From: Cryptomeria japonica
Taxonomy: Eukaryota; Streptophyta; Pinopsida; Cupressales; Cupressaceae
Reading direction: 5' to 3'
Length of the DNA stretch: 64,000 nt
NCBI RefSeq assembly: GCF_030272615.1
Contig: NC_081415.1
Coordinates: 602,847,644 to 602,911,643, forward strand
Part shown: piece after piece, positions 45,683 to 56,529 of the stretch
Layout of the letters: every line of letters starts with the position of its first letter
Numbering within the stretch: the first letter of the stretch is position 1
Translations under genes and position numbers: made by a program
The notes under the pieces: model-generated
The model's database searches: none
Told to the model about the DNA's origin: nothing
Seen by the model: the letters and a program-made list of their open reading frames with translations, nothing else

Positions 45683-46428
45683 TCACACTTCACTTGCTAC
45701 TTTTGGTGTTGGCCAATTGGTGATGGCTTCCACCTTTGATGTGTCCATTTTCAATTCTCCACCTAAAACTACAAAATGAAGATAGACTAGTTCCTGCTTC
45801 ATAAACTCACACTTCTCCAAGTTTATTGTTAGTTGCTCACCATGCAATTGTTGCAATATAATTTTAAGATGCTTTAGATGTTCATCTTTAATTCTACTGA
45901 AAATAAAGATGTCATCTAAGTATACAACAACAAATTTACCAATAAAATCTTTAATCACTTCATTCATGAGTCTCATGAATGTACTAGGAGCATTAGTGAG
46001 ACCGAATGGCATAACAAGTCACTCATAAAGTCCTTCATTAGTTTTGAAGGTTGTTTTTCACTCATCACCATCCTTTATCCTGATTTGGTGGTAACCACTC
46101 TTGAGATCAATCTTTGTGAAATACTTTGCACCTCCCAAGCAATCCATCAAAACTTCAATCCTTGGGATAGGGAATCTGTATCTTGAATCTATGCATAACC
46201 TCCATGTTCCTCCTTTCTTTGGTGCTAACACTGTAGGTATGACACAAGGAATTATGCTCTTCTTTATCAATCCTTGATCTAACAACTCTTGTACTTGTCT
46301 AGCTAGTTCTTTATTCTGTTCTGGGGCCATCTTGTAGGCTACTTTGTTGGGTAATGAAGCTCCAAGAATGAAGTCAATTTTATGGCTTATGGCTCTAGTA
46401 GGTGGCAGGGTTGTTGGTGCTCCATCAC
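45683..46428 (-). pseudogene. gypsy reverse transcriptase (F)
   Basis: Pieces 46330-46058 and 46012-45683 show [79 protein letters not shown] (Asp pair intact) and LTINLEKCEFMKQELVYL. Compared with G, about 20 bases are missing after CIDSR, where G has the NRITIRYKFPIP block. A frame break near 46040 separates the pieces. Confidence 0.92.
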
Positions 46429-46967
46429 TTATGTTTCTTTAAAGTTGTCTAGTATTATTTGCACTTCATGAGGTATTTGAACCTTCTTTTCTTTCTTTTC
46501 TTCCTTTGGCTTCACTATGAGAGAAAACCCCACTACTTCATCCTCTTCAAGAGTTTTAATGAACTCTTTCTCACTCACCAACAAGGCATTTGGGTTTTTG
46601 GACTTGCTGCCCTCTCCTTCATCATTTAAGTACTGAATTTTGTAAGTGACTCCATCTTTTTGAAAAGAATAAGAGTTCTTCACACCATTATGAATGGCAT
46701 TCCTATCAAATTGCCACAACCTACCCAGAAGTAGGTGGCAAGCATCCATTGGGAGTATGTCCACAAGATTTTATCCTAATAACCCCCTATTGTGAACTCA
46801 ACCCAACCTTGTTCATTCACCACCACATGATGCTCCTTGTTGAGCCAAGTGACCTTATATGGACTACTATGTGGAATTCTCTCCAATTTAAGTTTATTTG
46901 TTGCTTCCTTTGACACAATATTGTTTGTAGACCCTGAATCTATCACCACTCGGCAAACCTTACCCAT
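46429..46967 (-). pseudogene. gypsy protease region (F)
   Basis: Two open pieces (46967-46776 and 46764-46429). The first has RVVIDSGSTNNIVS with intact DSG; a TAA and frame change follow at GGY; the second has DACHLLLGRLWQFD and a Lys/Glu-rich linker. Same layout as in G. Confidence 0.9.
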
Positions 46968-47033
46968 GATCTTGCACTTGATTCTAAATAAATATCTTCT
47001 TTGAGTTGGTTCCTCTTTGATTGGCTCCTTAAT

Positions 47034-48191
47034 TTAGACTTTTCTCATCATTAAACTTTCCCCATGTTCTGAAGCTAAGCTCACTTCTTGTGTCTTACCG
47101 CTTGCTACATCTTCTTGTACATATGTCACTCTTCTTTCACCTCCTTGAGATAAAGAAGATCTCTCAGGGAATCTATAGGTGGGATGACCCAACTTTTGGC
47201 AATCGTAACACTTCATGGTGGAGAAGTAGGACCTTCTTTCTGGTCCACTAGATCTACCTCTACCTGGGTTGCTAGATCCCCTTCCTCTATAGTTGCTCTA
47301 GCTATTAGAATCCCCACTTTTCTCTATAAGTTTGGACTCTCCTTAGGACATTTGAATATCTTCTCTTCCACCAAAATTGCCTCTATGGTCTCTACCGTCT
47401 CTTCCCCTACCTCTGCCTCTATTTCTTTGTTCTTACTTCTTCCTACCTTTCTCTTCCACTTTGAGTGCCAGTTGGTAGCACTTATGCACTATATTGGGGC
47501 ACAACAAACTCAACTCTTCTTGTATATTCCATCTCAAGCCATTCAAGTATCTTGCTACCTTGATGTTCTCATCCTCCACTACCTTGGATCTCATACACAA
47601 CTTCTAAAATTCCTCAGTATAGCTACTCACATCCAAGTCTCTTTTCCTCAAGTTTTGTCTCCTCTTGTCTAACAAGATTTCATAATATTTAGGGATGTAT
47701 GCCTCTTTCACCTTGGCTAACATGCCCTTCCATGTAGCTATGGGGTTCTTTCCCTCTTTTTGTCTCTCTTCTTGGATGAATTTCCACCAATTCAATGTTG
47801 CCCCTCTCAATCTAGACTTGGCCACCTTCACCTTTTGTGCCTCATTGATTCCATCACATTCAAATTTATTCTCCAATCCCTCTATCCATTCCAAGACTAC
47901 CTCTGGCTCCATTCTTCCACAAAAAAGTGGCACTCCTTCTAAAGATTTTCCTCCTAAGGCTTTAATTGCTTTAAGGAAAGGTTCTTCCAGAAGAATAGGG
48001 TCTGGTGCAAGAGTCCTATCCTCTTCTACAACTTCTTTTCCCTTTCCTTCATTGACCTTGATTGTCAGTTTCTTAGTTTTATCTTCAACTTCGTCTAGTT
48101 TGCTCTCCAGTTGTAGTAATCTTTTTCTGAGGAGCCTATTTTCTTCTTCTTGGTCTTCTACCTTCTTTGCTAGCTCTATATTGGTCACCAT
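47034..48191 (-). pseudogene. gypsy gag (F)
   Basis: The 195-codon piece 48191-47604 has an N-terminal coiled coil (LRKRLLQLESKLDEVEDKTK) and the capsid core, with NWWKFIQEERQ, WKGMLAKVKEAYIPKYYE and SSYTEEF, ending at TAG. After an Arg/Gly-rich region (FGGRE, NYRGRGSSN), the zinc knuckle piece 47216-47034 reads CYDCQKLGHPTYRF, so its last Cys is Phe. Gag would build the particle and package RNA. Confidence 0.88.
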
Positions 48192-48257
48192 CCTTTAGGT
48201 ATTCTCTCCTGCAGTTTCAGTGTCTGTCATATGCTAGCTTCTTCCCAAATCTTGGAG

Positions 48258-48269
48258 GCTTTGATACCA
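48258..48269 (-). promoter_or_regulatory. primer-binding site of F (initiator Met tRNA type)
   Basis: On the minus strand TGGTATCAAAGC, three bases after the 5' LTR. Confidence 0.92.
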
Positions 48270-48272
48270 CTA

Positions 48273-50082
48273 TGATAGGGAGACTAAAAAATTGGCTCAA
48301 ATTGTGTGTTTTTAATCAATGTAGTTTGCAAGTTCCCTCAAGGGTGATTTTTGAAGGTTTTGTCACTTGTTTAGGTATTTTTTCTTTGATGTTTTTCCTC
48401 CTCTATGCTTCATACCAACCCTGAGATCTTCCTACCATGTTTGTTCTTGTTTTTATTGAAACTTGTGCTCAAGTCTCACAAAGGTGAGACTTTGCTTCTT
48501 TAGCTCCAACCACCAAGATCACTCACGAAGAGTTGCAAAAGGTCTAGGACATTGACTAACATCCTCTTAGGCTTAATTCAACTTGGTTTGGTGGTCTTTC
48601 CAATGTCCTTCTTACCCGATTTGAAGAAAAGCTCAAAACAGGGCTATAAGAAAAGAGCCCCAATTAGCCCTCTGAAACTGCAAATGTGCTTATAACTCCA
48701 TAAACTTCCAAAAAACCCCATAAAACCCTTGCATTTATGGATTCCTTTATGGATATCTTTCAAATTTGTGCTATGAGGAGGTCTGACAAGGCCGTACAAC
48801 CACTATCCTATATATGTGCCTAAAAACAAGGGTTTTCAAGGGTTTTAAGTCTTCTAACACCTTAACAATATTCCAAACAATTCTTCAAACAACAAAATCT
48901 CTTGACAAGGTCTGTAACATCATTTTTTAGCCTTCCAACTTCCTTTCCTGCAAGCATAAAGTCAAACACTTGATGTGCAACCAAGTTTCAAAGGAAAAAT
49001 GCTAAAAAACCATTGTCTTACTATACTTTGACAGCTCAAAATACATTTCCCAACTAATTATTCACAAAAACAATCTTCCATCTAGTTAAAATCTTTGTCC
49101 AAACTTTAGTCCACCTTGGGAAACCAAAATAAGGTTCACTTGGTGAGGGTTTGTAAATAAACTTTGTTTTTCACCATGAAGGTTCACTAGCCGGGCTATA
49201 GGAGCTCGCCTAGTTAGCAACAAAAACAAATTTCTTTGTCATTGACAACCAACAAAAAATTGTATGTACAATAATCCTATGTACAATAACTTGACTTTCA
49301 GTGGCCATGGAGAAAGAGCCAAAAAAAATCAAGTTGCTTCCATTATTGAAGCCAAACCCTTACTCAACCGAGAACAGGGTTAAAACAAAATAATTTTGCT
49401 ATAATGCTAAAAACCACACCAACACACAAACACAAGTCAAAGAGCTTCAATACAACATTTCACAACTTCCCAAATGAAAACAATATGACCGAAAGTGCAG
49501 GAAGTATGGACTGCTATACCATATGGAGCAAAAAGTGCAAGAAAAAGGAACAAATTTTGAGTTTTTGTACTGAGTTCTTCTTTTCTTCGAATGCCAACCA
49601 GATACAAAGTTGAGGGAGGCTTTCAATAGTCACTCACCACCTAAATAATGCTTAGGTATGGACCAATAACCACCTTTTTCATTGTTTTATAATTTGTCCA
49701 AATATTGTCAAAATGTTGCTTGACAACATTGACACTTTTTGGTACAATGAGCATTTTTGACTTTTGAGAGAAATAGAATTAACTCCACCATGTGAAATGG
49801 TTTCCTAGAACCACACAAAAATATTTCAATGCCTAACAAGGCTCTATAAGGAGTTTTGACCATATTTCCACATTTTGCCCATTCTAGGCTTATAAAGCAT
49901 AATTATTCAAAAATAGACCAAAAACTGAACAAACAAGAAAACTAAGACAAAAAGGACACTTAAACACACTAAACACCCTTTGGACATACAAAAAGTCCAT
50001 TATTCAATTGTGACCAACATAGGCTATTTCAAACCAAAATTTGATAAGTGCTCCATTACCTTCACTTGGTGCTCCTGCACCA
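48273..50082 (-). repeat. 5' LTR of F
   Basis: 1,810 bp, plus strand TGATAGGGAGAC to GCTCCTGCACCA; pairs with 33796-35581. Confidence 0.95.
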
Positions 50083-50087
50083 CTTGC
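50083..50087. repeat. target-site duplication CTTGC, right copy (F)
   Basis: Identical to 33791-33795. Confidence 0.92.
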
Positions 50088-50207
50088 TCTGCCTCATGTT
50101 CAATGATGTGAGCAAGTCCAAAATTACCTCAATTTTCTCTCCAACCAATCTCTACACAACCGGGTCCTCCTCCAACAACAAGTTTACAAACACACTCTGA
50201 TACCATT
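50088..50207 (-). other. internal region of E, right part
   Basis: 120 bp between the F target copy and the right LTR of E. On the minus strand, right after the primer site, one frame is protein-like with a single TAG, but too short to identify. Confidence 0.65.
50194..50205 (-). promoter_or_regulatory. primer-binding site of E (initiator Met tRNA type)
   Basis: On the minus strand TGGTATCAGAGT, two bases after the 5' LTR. Confidence 0.88.
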
Positions 50208-51104
50208 TGACGCAGTCAAGGTAGGGAGATCTAATGAAGGACAACCCAACCTTTTAGCTTAACACATAAACGATGTAAAACATAATGGTAACTGGTAACA
50301 AGGTGCTAGAAACAACAGAAAGAACAACCGGTAACAACATAAAATGCATAACTGGTAAACAATGTCAATGAATCTTATTACAATCTGAAGGATTACACAT
50401 GCCTCATGCTAGATCACAATCCATGATACAAAGATTGCTTACAACACAATTACAAGATCCATAGAACATCCTCATATCAAATCAGCTTCTGGGAACAGTT
50501 TGTTAGTTAGGCCCTAATCTAGACCTCAACCTTCCAGCTTTAGTCCAACTAGATCATAACCCTACTAAATCTACATCTTCGCTCAATCTCATAACTATAT
50601 CTTCTATCTTCTGACTTCTATCCTCAAATGATTCACAAGCTTCTATTTATACCATCTGCAAATAATTACAACTCAATCAAGTCGGCCCAAAGACCAACTA
50701 GTTCATGAAACGTGCAATGATAATATGTCAGCTTAAATCACTAAGAATAATCTCCAAATCATAAAATGATGTTTAGACATCCGTGAATACTGGTCAAGGC
50801 CCAAAGCAACACCTCTAACGATTCCCAAGTTACGAAGATCAACCACAACCCAAAATCAACTTCGCTCAACACACTTCTAGACTAACTGGTAAGAACATAT
50901 CAACTCAGACAACACAAGAATCCACATCTCATCGAAAACAAAGTCAAATGCTATGAAACTCGAACACGATAAAGACCACGAACACAAGGGGATAAACCCA
51001 AAACCACAATGCTAAACACTCACACTTGAAGAAATACCATGATCTCAAGTAATTCCACTAAAAACTGCTCAACCAGTCAGAACTAGACCAGTGCTCTTGC
51101 ATCA
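50208..51104 (-). repeat. 5' LTR of E
   Basis: 897 bp, TGATGCAAGAGCAC to GACTGCGTCA on the minus strand; pairs with 32665-33556. Confidence 0.9.
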
Positions 51105-51109
51105 ATACT
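51105..51109. repeat. target-site duplication ATACT, right copy (E)
   Basis: Identical to 32660-32664. Confidence 0.9.
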
Positions 51110-51608
51110 TTGTTATTCGAAAGGGACTCTAGATTATGGATTATGGTATAATAAGAATGGTGATTTTACATTGAAAGCATATATAGATGCTGATTGGGCC
51201 AAATATACAGATGCCTGAAGAAGTACAAGCATTGGTACATTTTTTTAAGGAGACAGATTGATCTCTTAGTTGACTAAGAAACAAGATTTAGTATCATTAT
51301 CCAATGTACCAATAGAATAAATTATAGAAACATCTTGTTGTGATCAAGTCATGTGGATGAAACAAACTTTGAAAGATATCAAGATAGTGCATGATAATGT
51401 AATTCTTATTTTGAGTGATAATACAAGTGTCATTAACATAATATAGAATTTGATATTTCATTCAAGGACTAAACATATTGTAATCTATTATTTCTTAAGA
51501 GAGAAGGTTATAGAGAAGGAATTCAAATTGGATTATGTGTCTGCTAAGGAATACATTATAGATATCTTCACTAAGGTGTTGGCAAAGGATAACTTTCAGA
51601 ATATACTG
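51110..51608 (+). pseudogene. copia RNase H (D)
   Basis: Continues the pol of D after the nested insert. Across frames it shows GTLDYGLWY-like coding, an AYIDADWA block with the first catalytic Asp, SWL and SKKQD-like coding, a TSCCDQVMWMKQTLKDIK segment, FHSRTKHI and the terminal DIFTK. Stops are frequent. No piece is long enough to be expressed. Confidence 0.82.
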
Positions 51609-51790
51609 TAGAATTTGGGGATCATTTTTCATCCTTTATTAATCGAGATTCAATCAAATGGTGCATCCATAGAGGGGAAGTTCTATAGTTTATCTTTTTC
51701 TCCTAGATTGATGTGGTGGTTGAACTTAGGGGGAGTGGTGAGTTCAATTTCCTTTGGTATTTCCAGTATAAAAGTGTTGCCATCAATGAC
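51609..51790. other. 3' untranslated region of D
   Basis: Short non-coding spacer between pol and the polypurine tract. It holds an early GGGGGAGT at 51730, a possible second purine tract. Confidence 0.5.
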
Positions 51791-51802
51791 AAAGGGGGAG
51801 AA
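51791..51802 (+). promoter_or_regulatory. polypurine tract of D
   Basis: AAAGGGGGAGAA directly before the LTR start TGTTGGAAACC. Confidence 0.9.
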
Positions 51803-53305
51803 TGTTGGAAACCTAACTTTTTGTGCTATGCTATCATTCATCTGAACCTGTCTTATGTTGTCATTAATGTCACTATACTTTGTAGATGGTCTGAAAGTGA
51901 GTGTTCTAGTATTATTAAGTGGTTTAGTGAAGGTGTTGAGGTGTTTGCAGAAGGATGGTGTACCAAAATTTTAAATAAGTAGGAAGCAATATTCATGTAG
52001 GAAAGAGTTTTCAATGTCCATGTGGAAGAATGCCTTGCATTTCTCTGGTATGTCGAGACTGTGTGTTATATTTCTAGATATAATGTTTATATTATGTACA
52101 TATTGCACTATCATATTTTCAAGTGCTCTATTGGTTAGATGGTAGAATTGGTTATTTTTGTCTCTGATAGTAATACTATCTATCAGAGTAGGTCCAAAGA
52201 ATGATTGGTAGCCTCTGGATATGTGGATTCAAGTACTGTGATTTGGATGACATTTTCATGTACTTTGTGTAGTGTTCTAGTTAAACTTTCAAGTGATGTT
52301 TTGATTGGAAAGTGGAGTTATGACGTCCTAAATTCTCTATTGCTAGCTAGCCTAGTTTTTGGTTGACTATGGTGATGTATCCTACTCGAACAACATTCAT
52401 TTGGTTCAGGTTTTCTTTGCTATATGAGTTATGTTACTATTTTGGGTATCACAATAGTGTGTGAAGGTCCATATTGCGTAATTTGTATTGCATAATATTT
52501 TTTGGGATGAGTAGTTAATGTGCTTTAATATTTATCTACATGTTTCACTTGGTGCCATATTTGGAGAATGTCTTAGCGTATGCAATTTATTAGAATCATT
52601 TGGAAAGAATATGTTATGATGTAGTTTATTGGATCTTCTCTATCTCTTGGAGTGGAAAAAAATTAATCTTGTATTTAACGAAGTGTAGATGTCTGAGTGA
52701 TTTTATTGGAGAAGTGTGAATTGACAAGCAATGATGTTAATAATCTGCAAGTAGATTCAATGGCAGAGTTGTGTAAAAATTAGTTGTGAAGAGATTTGAT
52801 GACTTGATATATTTTGTATGAAATTCTCCCATAAGATAGTGTTTTAAATTAGATATGTTTTCCATGAACTTAGTCACTTGATGCAGTGGTTCAAGGAGAA
52901 TTTCATGATCAGGAGATTTTATTCCTTTCAAGTCAAATATTCCTTTCTTTGCTAGAAGATAGCGAGTCTTTTGGTATCTTTATGTATCTTTTCTTGAGAT
53001 ACTTTGTTTCAATCCTAAAAGTGTTTGAACCTTAGTTATACAAGTTTTGTAAGGTTTAGTGGATTCTAGAGGCAGCATTGTAATAAAGTATATTCATATT
53101 GTGAGTGTGATTCTCACCATGGTTTTTCCCTACATGGGTTTTCCATATAAATATGGTGTTCATATGTTTTTTGTGTTTTATGCTTTAATTATTTATTAAT
53201 ATTGTGATCATATAGTTGATATTTAAAGTTTGAAGATAAAAAATTAAGTATTTTTGTGGTCTGGACTAATTCACTCCCCCTCTTAGTTTTGTGGTGTGTT
53301 CAACA
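51803..53305 (+). repeat. 3' LTR of D
   Basis: 1,503 bp from TGTTGGAAACCTAAC to GTGTTCAACA. It carries the hairpin block at 53119-53146 and the C-tract motif at 53269-53286. No partner copy is in the window, so the right edge rests on the CAACA terminus seen also in A. Confidence 0.75.
53119..53146 (+). promoter_or_regulatory. LTR hairpin block (D)
   Basis: ATGG and CCAT outer arms and CCC and GGG inner arms, matching the arrangement in A and C. Confidence 0.45.
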
Positions 53306-53567
53306 TATATATGTCTATCTATACATAAAAATCTATGCATAAATATACACTTACAAAGTATATTAATATGAATTCATACCACCATATGATATTGTGAATA
53401 AGTTATGGACATCAATTTTGTGCAAATTATGCAATAATTGTTCGCAATTGACACTTAATTGGTTGGTTTCACTATGTTGTCATTGATGGCAACATGGTAT
53501 CTTGTCCCGGCTTCATGTTTTAGTTCAGTTGTGTACTAGAAGACACTTCACAGACACTACACCGGTG
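53306..53567. other. spacer between D and H
   Basis: About 260 bp, AT-rich, no coding. It ends CGGTG at the LTR of H. Confidence 0.5.
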
Positions 53568-56281
53568 TGTTAGCACATTTTTTTACAAAATATTTTGTGC
53601 TATATATGGATGCCTTTTTTCTTATGATATGAGTATTTACTGCTGGTGTCTTATATACAGGAGCATAACTAAAGAAAATGGAGATGTCCAAAAGATTAAC
53701 TGTTTCATGAATGGCATCGCCAATTCTTCCAAGCCTGCACAGATGGAGTGGTAGAAAAGGTTTTAGAAGCTTTCAAATATGTTGTGCTAGAAAAGGGAAA
53801 GCCTTTATCCCACATTGTTTGTGGGATAGGCTCTTTTAACACTTAAATCCAAAGTAGCCCTTATGATAACTGTTGAAATACAAATAGCTTTTGGCGTGAA
53901 GAAGGTTGAACCCAATGGACCCCACGCATGGGGATGCGCATCTCGAGGTAACCAAAGTTTTACGAAAAATTGGCAAGGATGGAGGCTAAAGATCAAGCAA
54001 GTCAAACAGATCTAATGATCGAGTAGATGATCTAACGGTCATCGCTATACTGCAAGATATAGATGCACGCTGCTTTATCCCCACAACTTGGTGACAAAGA
54101 ATGTGCAGAAAAGGGGAGGTTAATGAGCATACAAGTTCGAGTTGATCTAAGGGTAGTCGCTATACCATGATAGGAAGTTGCATGGCCTCTATCCACCGCG
54201 ACATAGCGACTGCCAAGGTGGCAAATGAGGTGTCATCCTGGTGGATCTATAAGAGAATTAGGATGTTCCACATGGCGAAGCATAAAAGAAGAACCCAAGT
54301 CCAAGTGGTGGGTAGGTAGATCCATGACCCAATCTAGAGGTGACACGTGGTGGGCCCGAGAGATGAAGTGGTGCCTAGATGGACTTGCAAAACAATTCAG
54401 AAATAACACATGGCAGAGCACAAAGGCAGGTTGATCAGGTAAAGGATGAGTCAATTAAGGAAGTTGGATGAAGAGATAAGGGGCGAGCAGGTTGAAAGAG
54501 ATCCAATGTCCGTCGGTATACCACGATGGCAAACTGCTCGTTACTTACCCATGGCAACTTGGCAACTAACCGCTAGCAGCAGGCAGTAGAATGAGGCGGT
54601 TAAGGCATATAGTTGAAGTGAAACATTCTGGTGGTGCTAGGATTATCAATAAAAACCTTGGTCGTGATGAAACTTGAAACAAATTCACCGAAAGCATCAG
54701 TTCCATCGAAAAAACAAAAGCTATTGATGAAACTACAGAATCGATCAAACACGCAAGCAGTTTGGTGAAGGAGGAAGTTTGGCCGAGAGATAAAGGGTGA
54801 TTCTCGAACGAACCAAAAGTAGACACATGGCGGGGTGCAGAATAAAAAATCAAAATTAAATGTATAACTCAGACTACAAGGGGGAAATATGGTCGAAATA
54901 CTGATTCCTAAATTTCATAAAAGGGAAGTATATTACCTGCTTTACGTTATTATTTGAACATGCATTAAAGATAAAATTTATTTATATTTGAATGAATGCC
55001 TTGAATATACATCTTAGGGTAAAGTATTATTTTATATAAATGGATATTATATTCGCATAATTATTTTCTTAAAATATAAATACTTTGGCTTTATTGGACT
55101 ATTTCAAACAAGTATTTATACAAAGATAATTGACTTTGCAAAATCTGAGGTGGAGTATATTTAATTTTCAAAATTAAGGAATTTTATTGGCTTATCTTGT
55201 GTGCAGGAAATAATGAGAGGATGATGAATATTTGCTGAAGAATTTTATCAAGGCAAAGAATGAAAGACACATTATTAAAGCATCTTTAAGTATTTTTAGG
55301 GTTGCCATTTGTAATTATTTATTAAACCAAAGGGTGTGTCCTTTGGAGGGAAACTGTCTGTAACTCCCTTATATTTATGAAAGGGTGTGTCCTTTCATAT
55401 ATGCCTTTTGATTTACATACTTGTAGGGAGACATACTTATATGTAAAGTGGGGGGTCATAAGAACAAGATATTGTTGTAAGGATTGAATATCATTTTGTA
55501 TTAGAGAAGTCTATAGGAAGAAGAAGTATCATTTTGTTCAAGAAATTTGCAATGGAGTATCTGCAAGTGCAGCTTATGTATGCAATTATTTCCTAAAGAT
55601 TAATATACAAGGTTCATTGTATCTTTTTCCTAATATTGTGTACACTTTTGTGTTGATGATTATCTTTGTCCTCTTGATAATTCTATTTATAGATTTTTTA
55701 TGATGTGAATCACATGCAGCTGCATTAAGTGGAAGATTGAGTTCTTATTGTTTGTGTAACACATACCGAACCTTCATAGTTGATGAGAAATTGTCTCTTG
55801 AGTTGATTAGATATTTTGTCCATAAAGTATCATATATATACCTGGATAGAGGCACTGGTCTGTTATTGATCCTTTAAGGTTTTGATCTGTATGTTGCATT
55901 CAAGGTCCTTGATAGAGAAACATTCTTCCCAAATCCTATATGAACTGATCTATGTAGATTTTATTTAAGTCCTAAAAGAAATCTCATTTTCAATAGACAT
56001 TCACAATCATTTCTTTTCGAAGCATTTAGTTAAAACACATAATAAGGCATAGTTGCAGAACAATAATTTGCCAATTGTGTAAACTTGCTAAAAGGTTTAA
56101 ATCTACTATAAATAACCTCTTTTGTTCCTTAGAGGAAGAGGCATACCCACCTAGGTTTAGTGGAGCCTAAAGTGCAGAGGGATTTGGTCTTTGACCATCC
56201 CTGTTCGTTGGCCAAGGCTGATTGGACTACTTGAGGATTTAGCAAGTCTTTGGGTTTTGCAATATGTGGTTTTGGGAACCA
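53568..56281 (+). repeat. 5' LTR of H
   Basis: The start TGTTAGCACAT is fixed by the partner copy at 63072. The end is inferred as the CA at 56280-56281, a few bases before a primer-site-like string, giving about 2.7 kb. It includes repeated CACGTGG and CACATGG words (54340-54840) and a TATATTTA box-like string near 55362 that could mark its promoter. Confidence 0.8.
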
Positions 56282-56287
56282 ATAGAT

Positions 56288-56305
56288 TGGTGACTCTACT
56301 GGGGA
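56288..56305 (+). promoter_or_regulatory. candidate primer-binding site of H
   Basis: TGGTGACTCTACTGGGGA, five or six bases after the inferred LTR end. It resembles the TGGCG...GGGGA type sites of Athila and Tat elements, not the TGGTATCA type used by the other elements here. I have not matched it to a particular tRNA. Confidence 0.55.
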
Positions 56306-56529
56306 GTTGCCATATGAAGTTTTCAGAATATTTGGTAGTTTATTTCAGACTCTACTAGAGGGAGGATCCCAAAAGATCAGTTAAGTTGGTAATATTTCCT
56401 CTTAGTAGGTGGTGACTCTACATTTCAATACATGAATAATAGTTGGTATTTTGAGAAAATAAGAGAAACCCCTAGACATTTATCAATAAAATTGATGTAG
56501 GGGAGAAGGTATTTACATAAAGGGTGGGA

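Larger units (their letters stand above)
33796..50082 (-). mobile_element. Ty3/gypsy chromovirus F, split by G
   Basis: LTRs of about 1.8 kb (33796-35581 and 48273-50082), perfect CTTGC duplication, primer site beside the right LTR and polypurine tract beside the left one. The minus strand codes gag, protease, reverse transcriptase, RNase H, integrase and a chromodomain, the chromovirus order. Without G it is about 8.27 kb, a normal length. It inserted into the interior of E and was itself interrupted by G in the RNase H region. Its coding shows scattered stops and frame changes. Confidence 0.95.
32665..51104 (-). mobile_element. non-autonomous LTR element E (about 2.15 kb without its nested insert)
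   Basis: Two LTRs of about 895 bp (32665-33556 and 50208-51104) and a primer-binding site next to the right one give minus orientation. The internal region, once F and one target copy are removed, is only about 359 bp (33557-33795 plus 50088-50207) and holds no recognisable gag or pol. It must have moved with proteins supplied by other elements. The size pattern of long LTRs and tiny interior lies between the TRIM and LARD types. E inserted into D (TSD ATACT) and was later split by F. Confidence 0.9.
31765..53305 (+). mobile_element. 5'-truncated Ty1/copia element D, split by an 18.4-kb nested insertion
   Basis: Only reverse transcriptase (31765-32659), RNase H (51110-51608), a polypurine tract and the 3' LTR (51803-53305) remain. 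Gag, protease, integrase and the 5' LTR are absent. The pol frame is cut after a GAGGATACT at 32656-32664 and resumes at 51105, where ATACT is repeated, so the whole of 32665-51104 was inserted later. The left limit is where pol similarity starts, not a proven element edge. Confidence 0.88.

Noticed and set aside
47695-48198. 167-codon plus-strand frame
   Set aside because: Antisense shadow of the gag of F.
33796-50082. CRISPR or satellite array suggested by many repeated blocks
   Set aside because: Repeats are LTR pairs and sister-element coding, with no regular short spacer pattern.
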